Part shown: positions 58,334 to 64,000 of the stretch, piece after piece
Position numbering within the stretch: position 1 is the first letter of the stretch
How the letters are laid out: each line of letters begins with the position of its first letter
From: Streptomyces natalensis ATCC 27448
Lineage (GTDB): Bacteria; Actinomycetota; Actinomycetes; Streptomycetales; Streptomycetaceae
DNA length: 64,000 nucleotides
Reading direction: 5' to 3'
Assembly (NCBI RefSeq): GCF_000935125.1
Contig: NZ_JRKI01000002.1
Location: 124,001-188,000 of the forward strand
Made by a program: the position numbers and the translations under genes
Notes under the pieces: model-generated
Database searches by the model: none
Told to the model about the DNA's origin: nothing
Seen by the model: only the letters and a program-made list of their open reading frames with translations

Positions 58334-59746
58334 TCAGAACGTCCGCTCCGGCTTCCCCTTGCCGTACAGCCAGGCGTCGAAGAGCGGCTTCAGGTTCTTG
58401 TGCGTCCGCGCCTGGCTGAAGGCGACGAAGTCCGCCGAATCGGCGTTGCCGTAGCGGTACTTGGCGGCCCACTCCCTGAGGATCCGGAAGAACGCCGGGT
58501 CGCCGACGGCGTCCCGCAGCTGCTGGAGCACCATCGCGCCCCGGTAGTAGACGGGAGGGCCCGTCACATTCGCCGCCGTGCCCGGCCGGCCCGGCGGAAA
58601 CGCCCACAGCGGGTCGTCCTTGCCCCGCTTGTAGAGCGCGTCGAACAGCTGCTGGGGCGTCCTGCCGCCCTCGTGCTGGGACCACAGCCACTCGACGTAG
58701 GTCGCGAAGCCCTCGTTGAGCCAGGTGTCCTGCCAGGTCTTCGGCGTCACCGAGTCGCCGTACCACTGGTGGGACATCTCGTGCACCACCGTCAGGGTGT
58801 CCGGCGCCCCCGCGTAGTCCGGCTTGGTCTGGTTCTCCAGAGCCAGCCAGTCGATGCGCGGCGGGGTGTTGTCGACGATCGCGCCCGCCGAGCGGAAGGG
58901 ATACGGGCCGAAGAGCTTGCGTTCCCAGGCGATGATCTCCGGCAGCCGGCCCAGCGCCTCCTTGCTGCGCGCCACCTCCGCCGGATCGACGGCCTCGTAC
59001 AGCGGCAGCCCGTCGGGCGTACGGGACTGGGTGACGCGGAACTTCCCGATGGTGGCGGTCGCCAGATAGCTGGCCATCGGCTGCCCGCTGTGCCACACGA
59101 AGGTCGTGCGGCCCCCGACGGTCCTGCGCGACCGCAGCTCCCCGTTGGCCACGGCCGTGTACGGCTCGGGCACGGTGATCGTGAAGTCGTAGGTGGCCTT
59201 GTCGCTGGGGTGGTTGTTGCCCGGGAACCACGCCATCGACCCCTCCGGCTCCCCGGTCACGAAGGCGCCGTCGGCGGTTTTGACCCATCCCTCCGTCGAG
59301 GCGTCCGGGTCCGTGATCTCCTGCGGGGTCCCGTAGTAGGTCACCCTGGCGTGGAAGGTCGCACCCCGTTGCAGTACGGCTGCCGGGGTGACCGTCAGCT
59401 TGTGCCCCTTACGGGAGAAGCCCGCCCGTGCGCCGTCCACCTGGACGCCGGTCACCTTCAGCCCCTGAAGGTCGAGTTTGAACGACCGCAGGTCCTCCTT
59501 CGCCTTGGCGGTGATGTCGGCGGATGCGGTCAGATACCGCTTCGGCACGTCGTAGGCGAGGTCGAGCCCGTAGTGGATGACCTGATAGCCGCCGTTCCCG
59601 AGCGACGGGAAGAGGGGATCGCCGACCCCGCCGCTGCCCGCCACCCCGTCGTCGGCCGTCGCCCCGGCCGTACAGGAGGACAGCAGCAGGGCGGCGGACA
59701 GCGCGGCGATGACACGACGGTGCGGCAGGGGCCGACGGGTGGTCAC
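58334..59746 (-). CDS. M1-family zinc aminopeptidase, lipoprotein
   Basis: A 470-aa exported metallopeptidase. A lipobox LLLSSC (Cys25) predicts lipid anchoring. The M1 zinc site is complete: H322 and H326 in HEMSHQWYG with E323, and third ligand E345 in LNEGFATYVEW. The GxMEN substrate motif appears as WLALENQT. At 470 aa it lacks the long C-terminal helical domain of PepN, as in other short secreted forms. A separate substrate role is not evident from neighbours. Confidence 0.9.
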   Translation of the reverse strand: MTTRRPLPHRRVIAALSAALLLSSCTAGATADDGVAGSGGVGDPLFPSLGNGGYQVIHYGLDLAYDVPKRYLTASADITAKAKEDLRSFKLDLQGLKVTGVQVDGARAGFSRKGHKLTVTPAAVLQRGATFHARVTYYGTPQEITDPDASTEGWVKTADGAFVTGEPEGSMAWFPGNNHPSDKATYDFTITVPEPYTAVANGELRSRRTVGGRTTFVWHSGQPMASYLATATIGKFRVTQSRTPDGLPLYEAVDPAEVARSKEALGRLPEIIAWERKLFGPYPFRSAGAIVDNTPPRIDWLALENQTKPDYAGAPDTLTVVHEMSHQWYGDSVTPKTWQDTWLNEGFATYVEWLWSQHEGGRTPQQLFDALYKRGKDDPLWAFPPGRPGTAANVTGPPVYYRGAMVLQQLRDAVGDPAFFRILREWAAKYRYGNADSADFVAFSQARTHKNLKPLFDAWLYGKGKPERTF

Positions 59747-59838
59747 AGCACTCCCAGGGTCACTGATCGGACAATTCCGACCCTAGGGTTCTTTCCACGG
59801 GATGGCAGATCCCTTCCGGACAGAGCGCGCTATGGCGC

Positions 59839-59935
59839 AATGAGTTCCGTCGAATGAGTTCCGTGGAATGCGCTCCGTCGAATGCCTTCCGTCACGTGAG
59901 TTGCGTCAAATGAGTTCGTCGAATGAGTTCCGTCA
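59839..59935. repeat. 14-bp tandem repeat at the end of the SulP gene
   Basis: Seven copies of a unit like AATGAGTTCCGTCG, some degenerate and one 13 bp. The last copy covers the SulP stop codon, and the array fills half of the gap to the M1 peptidase gene. Typical of a variable-number locus. Confidence 0.85.
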
Positions 59936-61495
59936 TACGAGGGCACCGCCCGAGGGCCGCCCGCCACCGGAGCCGGCGGAGCCGCCCCCGACGCTCCCCG
60001 CCCCGGCCGGCCGCCGTTGCTCCGCCCAGCTGCCCAGCGCGGCCGCACAGGCAAGATCCAGATGCCGCAGCCCCGACAGATCCAGCTCGATCTCCCGGTC
60101 CAGGGGCAGCGCCTCCAACTGGTCCAGCAGCTTCGGCAGCCGCAGAAAGGTCGCATACCCGATGGCCCGTACGCGGATCGGGCGCCGGGTCCCGGGCCGC
60201 GCGGACTCCTCCATCCCGACGATCTCCAGATGGACGTGCGAGGTCTCCCACGCCGATTTGGCCACCGCCAGCAGCAGCCCCAGCAGCACCCCCTCGAACA
60301 TATTGGTCGCCACGATCGCCACCGCCGTCGCCGCCAGCACCACCGCCTCGCCGCGGTGCTCCCGCCACAGCGGGCGCAGCTCGCGCCAGGGGATCAGCTT
60401 CCAGCCCGCGTGCAGCAGGACACCGGCCAGCGCGGCCACCGGTACGACCCCCAGCGCCGCCGGGAACACCGCCGCGAACACCAGCAGCCACACGCCGTGC
60501 AGCACCCGCGACGCCTTGGTCCGCGCGCCCGCCCGCACATTGGCCGAGCTGCGGACGATCACCGCGGTCATCGGCAGCGCCCCCAGCAGCCCGCACGCCG
60601 TATTGCCGATGCCCTGCGCGATCAGCTCCTTGTCGTAGTCGGTGCGCGGCCCGTCGTGCAGCCGGTCGACCGCGGCCGCGCTGAACAGCGACTCCGCCGA
60701 GGCGATCAGCGCGAACGCCAGGACCGTGCCGACCGCGCCGAGTTCGGTGAGCCGGCCGACATCGGCCAGGCCCGGCGGCTGTACGGACTCCAGCAGCCCC
60801 TGCACCTCGACCCGTGCCACCGGCAGGTCCAGGACGAACACCGCAACCGTCGCCAGCACCACCGCCACCAGGGGAGCGGGCAGCAGCTCCGCGGCCCGCC
60901 GCCAGCGCGGCCAGAGCAGTAGTACGGCTAGGGTCAGCGCGCCGATCGCCAGCGCCGCCGGCCCGGTGTCGGAGCCGGCCGTCCCGGCGACGAGTCCCGG
61001 CAGCCCGCCCAGATTGGCCGGCCCGTTCCCGGGCGCCTTGGCGTCCACCAGGGCGTACACCTGACTGGCCATCAGCACCAGGCCGATCCCCGCCAGCATG
61101 CCCTGCACCACCGCAACGGAAATGGCCCGGAACCACCGCCCGAGCCGCAGCGCCCCCATGACCAGCTGGACCACTCCGGCCGCCACCACCAGCGCGCCCA
61201 GACCCCCGAGCCCGTACTCCTGCACGGCCTCGTAGACCAGCACGGTCAGCCCGGCGGCCGGCCCGCTGACCTGAAGGCTGCTGCCCGGAAGCAGCCCGGT
61301 GAGCAGCCCCCCGACGATCCCGGTGATCAGCCCCAGTTCGGCCGGCACACCGGAGGCGACGGCCACCCCGACACACAACGGGACGGCCACGAGGAAGACG
61401 ACGAGCGACGCGGTGACGTCGGCGCGCCAGCGGACCAGGCGCCGCGAGGACGGTGACGGAGTGGGTTGCCTCGGTGTTTTCGGCGAATTCTGCAT
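59933..61495 (-). CDS. SulP-family inorganic anion transporter
   Basis: A 520-aa membrane protein with 10-12 hydrophobic helices, the SulP-type start (VTASLVVFLVAVPLCVGVAVASGVPAELGLITGIVGG), and a C-terminal STAS domain (LPLDREIELDLSGLRHLDLACAAALGSW). Members carry sulphate, bicarbonate or other anions; no carbonic-anhydrase domain is fused and none lies adjacent. The C-terminus is Gly/Ser/Pro-rich. ATG with GGAGG upstream on the minus strand. Confidence 0.9.
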   Translation of the reverse strand: MQNSPKTPRQPTPSPSSRRLVRWRADVTASLVVFLVAVPLCVGVAVASGVPAELGLITGIVGGLLTGLLPGSSLQVSGPAAGLTVLVYEAVQEYGLGGLGALVVAAGVVQLVMGALRLGRWFRAISVAVVQGMLAGIGLVLMASQVYALVDAKAPGNGPANLGGLPGLVAGTAGSDTGPAALAIGALTLAVLLLWPRWRRAAELLPAPLVAVVLATVAVFVLDLPVARVEVQGLLESVQPPGLADVGRLTELGAVGTVLAFALIASAESLFSAAAVDRLHDGPRTDYDKELIAQGIGNTACGLLGALPMTAVIVRSSANVRAGARTKASRVLHGVWLLVFAAVFPAALGVVPVAALAGVLLHAGWKLIPWRELRPLWREHRGEAVVLAATAVAIVATNMFEGVLLGLLLAVAKSAWETSHVHLEIVGMEESARPGTRRPIRVRAIGYATFLRLPKLLDQLEALPLDREIELDLSGLRHLDLACAAALGSWAEQRRPAGAGSVGGGSAGSGGGRPSGGALV

Positions 61496-61856
61496 GAGGG
61501 TGCCTCCAGCGTGACGGGGCGCGGCGGCGCGCGCCGCGGCGGCGCGCAGGCGGGCACGCGGCGTGGCGCCATGGACGTGACGGCTGGATCCGTCGGAATG
61601 CGCGGGCCGGGGAAGGCCCTGGGGCGGCTCTCGCTCGGGGATACGGCGTACCGCTTCCTCCGACGCATTTCGGCTGGCTGGTCAGTGCCCTCCATTGTGT
61701 CCAAGTCGCCATGCTCTGCGGCGACTCGGCATGTAACCGCCCTGTAAACGCGGAACTGCCGAAAAGGAATGATCAGCTCCGATCGTCCCGGCGCCCGCCC
61801 GGCGCGCATCGCTCCCGGCCCCGCGCCCCTCCTGCCCGCCGGCCCCGTACGACCGC

Positions 61857-61901
61857 TTGACGCCCCACCCTGGCCCGAGCATTATTCATCGCATGATGAA
61901 T
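61857..61901 (+). promoter_or_regulatory. Promoter and start-codon palindrome of the ABC exporter
   Basis: TTGACG (61857) and CATTAT (61880) with a 17-bp spacer form a good promoter whose start falls at the ATG, implying a leaderless message. ATTCATC-GCAT-GATGAAT (61884-61901) is a perfect inverted repeat across the -10 and start codon, a likely repressor operator. The rest of the 397-bp gap from 61496 shows no gene. Confidence 0.55.
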
Positions 61902-62711
61902 TACTCGACCGACCCACCTGGCCCACCCGACCTGCCCGCCCCGGCCACGCCCTCCGCCCCCTCCACCCCCGCCGTCCACGCCCACGACCTCACCGTCGTA
62001 CGAGGCGGCCGCACCGTCGTCGACAACCTGGCCTTCGACCTCCCCCGCGGCCGCATCACCGGCCTCCTCGGCCCCTCCGGTTGCGGCAAAACCACCCTGA
62101 TGCGGGCCATCGTCGGCACCCAGGCCAAGGTCAGCGGCACCCTCGACGTCCTCGGCCACCCCGCCGGCCACCCCCGGCTGCGCCCCCGCATCGGCTACGT
62201 CACCCAGGACCCGGCCGTCTACGACGACCTCACCGTCCGCCAGAACCTCGACTACTTCGCCGCCGTACTCCACCCCGGCCGCACCGCCCGCGCCCGGCGC
62301 CGCGCCGCCGTCACCCGCGTCCTCGAAGACGTCGACCTCACCGACCACGCCACCGCCCTCGCCGGCAACCTCTCCGGCGGCCAGCGCAGCCGCGTCTCCC
62401 TGGCCGTCGCCCTCCTCGGCGCCCCCGAACTCCTCGTCCTCGACGAACCCACCGTCGGCCTCGACCCCGTCCTCCGCCGCGACCTGTGGAACCTCTTCCA
62501 CACCTTCGCCGCCGACCGCGGAACGACCCTCCTCGTCTCCTCCCACGTCATGGACGAGGCCGAGCGCTGCCACCGACTCCTGCTGATGCGCGAGGGCCGT
62601 CTCCTCGCCGACGGCGCCCCCGACACCCTCCGCGACCGCACCGGCACCCCGACCGTCGAGGCCGCCTTCCTCCACCTCGTCGACGAGGCGCGGGCGGCAC
62701 CTGCCTCGTAG
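61893..62711 (+). CDS. ABC exporter ATP-binding protein
   Basis: A 272-aa ABC ATPase of the drug/daunorubicin-exporter type. Walker A LLGPSGCGKTT, Q-loop YVTQDPAVYDDLT, signature NLSGGQRSRVSLAVAL, Walker B LLVLDEPTVGLDP and switch SSHVMDEAERC are complete. A Pro/Ala-rich leader of 25 residues precedes them. It works with the permease encoded downstream. ATG at 61893 or 61896; the palindrome over it suggests repression. Confidence 0.93.
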   Translation: MMNYSTDPPGPPDLPAPATPSAPSTPAVHAHDLTVVRGGRTVVDNLAFDLPRGRITGLLGPSGCGKTTLMRAIVGTQAKVSGTLDVLGHPAGHPRLRPRIGYVTQDPAVYDDLTVRQNLDYFAAVLHPGRTARARRRAAVTRVLEDVDLTDHATALAGNLSGGQRSRVSLAVALLGAPELLVLDEPTVGLDPVLRRDLWNLFHTFAADRGTTLLVSSHVMDEAERCHRLLLMREGRLLADGAPDTLRDRTGTPTVEAAFLHLVDEARAAPAS

Positions 62712-62740
62712 GGCGAATGGACTGCTGTCCCTGTGACCGT

Positions 62741-62836
62741 GACGAGCACCCGGCCTCTGACGAGCACGCGGCCCGTGACGAGCACCCGGCCTCTGACGAG
62801 CACGCGGCCCGTGACGAGCACCCGGCCTCTGACGAG
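62741..62836. repeat. 18-bp tandem repeat between the ABC exporter genes
   Basis: Five copies of a unit like GACGAGCACCCGGCCTCT, alternating two variants so that the true period is 36 bp. They lie in the 221-bp gap between ATPase and permease genes, which would otherwise be close. Read in one frame they give repeated DEHPASDEHAAR, without a likely start. Confidence 0.88.
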
Positions 62837-62932
62837 CTCCATCCCGTGACCGTGACAAGCCCCCGCCCCATGCCCCCTCCGCCCCCACCCCACCCCATCA
62901 CCGCACCTCACCACCCCCAAGGAGCCGACCCC

Positions 62933-63718
62933 ATGCCCACCGCACCACCGGCCCTCGCCCACACCCCCCGAACGCCGCCCTTCTCCCCGTCCCGCACCCT
63001 GGCCACCACTGCCCGCGTCCTGCGCCAGCTGCGCCACGACCCCCGCACCCTCGCGCTCCTGCTCCTCGTCCCCTGCGCGCTCCTCGCCCTCCTCCGCTAC
63101 GTCTTCGACGCCCACCCGGCAACCTTCGACAGCATCGGCGCCTCCCTCCTCGGCATCTTCCCGATGATTACGATGTTCCTGGTGACCTCCATCGCCACCC
63201 TCCGTGAACGCACCTCGGGCACCCTGGAACGCCTGCTCGCCATGCCCCTCGCCAAGGCCGAGCTGCTCACCGGCTACGCCCTCGCCTTCGGCCTCCTGGC
63301 GATCCTCCAGTCCGCCCTGGCCACGGGCCTCGCCGTCTGGGCCCTCGGCCTCGACGTCACCGGCTCACCCTGGCTGCTGCTCCTGGTGGCCGTACTGGAC
63401 GCCCTCCTGGGCACCGCCATGGGCCTGTTCGTCTCGGCCTTCGCCGCCTCGGAATTCCAGGCCGTCCAGTTCATGCCGGCCGTCCTGATGCCCCAGCTGC
63501 TGCTCTGCGGCCTCTTCGCCCCGCGCGCCACCATGCAACCGGCGCTGGAAGCCCTCTCCGACGCCCTCCCCATGTCCTACGCCGTGGACGCCATGACCGA
63601 GACCCTCACCCACCCCCACATCACCGCCGCCTTCCTCCGTGACACCACCGTTGTGACCCTCTGCGCCCTCCTGGTCTTGACCCTGGGCGCCGCCACACTG
63701 CGCAGACGTACGAGGTAG
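62933..63718 (+). CDS. ABC exporter permease (ABC-2 type)
   Basis: A 261-aa membrane protein of the ABC-2 family with six hydrophobic helices and the motif TSIATLRERTSGTLERLLAMPLAKAELLTGYALAFG after the second helix, typical of drug exporters. AAGGAG lies 8 nt before the ATG. It follows the ATPase gene and forms the exporter with it. The substrate is unknown. Confidence 0.9.
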   Translation: MPTAPPALAHTPRTPPFSPSRTLATTARVLRQLRHDPRTLALLLLVPCALLALLRYVFDAHPATFDSIGASLLGIFPMITMFLVTSIATLRERTSGTLERLLAMPLAKAELLTGYALAFGLLAILQSALATGLAVWALGLDVTGSPWLLLLVAVLDALLGTAMGLFVSAFAASEFQAVQFMPAVLMPQLLLCGLFAPRATMQPALEALSDALPMSYAVDAMTETLTHPHITAAFLRDTTVVTLCALLVLTLGAATLRRRTR

Positions 63719-63834
63719 CGAACCGCGGGCCGCGCACCCCCCCGCCGCCCCGCCCCACACCCACCCTCCCGGGCCCCACGGTGCAAGGATGACCACGGCA
63801 CCCGCCCACCCACCCCGGAAGGTGAACCCGCCCC

Positions 63835-64000
63835 ATGCCCCAAAAGGTCGCCGTCCTCGGCACCGGAAAAATCGGCGAAGCCCTCCTCAGCGGAATGATC
63901 CGCGGCGGCTGGGCCCCCTCCGACCTCCTGGTCACCGCCCGCCGCCAGGAACGCGCCGCCCAACTCCGCGAGCGCTACGGCGTCGAGGCGGTCAGCAACG
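63835..64000 (+). CDS. proC: Pyrroline-5-carboxylate reductase (start only)
   Basis: The first 55 residues of a Rossmann reductase, cut by the window edge. VAVLGTGKIGEALLSGMIRGGW is the NAD(P) loop of ProC, which makes proline, and LLVTARRQERAAQLRERYGVE continues the fold. GGAAGG lies 12 nt before the ATG. The rest of the gene lies outside the window. Confidence 0.85.
   Translation, partial: MPQKVAVLGTGKIGEALLSGMIRGGWAPSDLLVTARRQERAAQLRERYGVEAVSN

Noticed and set aside
62741..62836. CRISPR array
   Set aside because: Units are directly adjacent with no unique spacers, and no cas genes occur.

Overview
The window is about 73% GC, dense with genes, and looks like the core chromosome of a Streptomyces species. 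The evidence is the lsr2, clpC and sigE-cseABC genes, the disA and radA pair, several GTG starts, many SD-less starts with a -10-like hexamer just upstream, and three XRE/DUF397 gene pairs of the kind that is multiplied in streptomycetes. From memory the gene order also resembles the clpC-lsr2-sigE-ilvD region of S. coelicolor; no alignment was run.

Layout. 0.1-8.7 kb: a penicillin-binding carboxypeptidase, a MidA-type methyltransferase with a lone NuoD-like gene, a NarL-type two-component system, an ArsR-type regulator, and the first XRE/DUF397 pair with two divergent small genes. 8.7-16.3 kb: a PLP-dependent aldolase, then the tightly coupled operon DUF2520-panC-nadB-nadC-coaX, which feeds the NAD and CoA pathways. 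16.3-22.7 kb: small conserved genes, a BlaI-type repressor, an N-acetylglutamate synthase, the nucleoid silencer Lsr2, a primase/polymerase-like gene running into lsr2, and clpC. 22.7-28.1 kb: two adjacent NACHT NTPases, the best candidate for a defence system in the window. 28.6-33 kb: an M23 peptidase, a divergent TetR/MFS efflux pair with a clear operator, and the second XRE/DUF397 pair. 33-36.6 kb: the sigE-cseA-cseB-cseC envelope-stress operon on the minus strand. 36.9-47.2 kb: DNA repair and c-di-AMP genes (mutY, disA, radA), a sigma-like/zinc-finger/BACON fusion, and an exopolyphosphatase. 47.4-52.8 kb: an isomerase with a TetR regulator, ilvD, and the third XRE/DUF397 pair with small divergent genes. 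52.7-64 kb: a Ser/Thr kinase with a beta-propeller-like sensor, small exported or membrane proteins, a methyltransferase with an ECF41 sigma factor, an M1 aminopeptidase, a SulP transporter, an ABC exporter and the start of proC.

Signals that ordinary gene calling would miss include two DnaA boxes at 10.1 kb, a palindromic repeat translated inside the DUF2520 gene, helically phased CTATCG repeats before lsr2, a near-perfect 23-bp inverted repeat at the TetR/MFS promoters, and several short tandem repeats (12-18 bp) in or between genes. No tRNA, rRNA, insertion sequence, prophage or CRISPR array was seen. All domain calls come from reading motifs by eye; no database search was possible.
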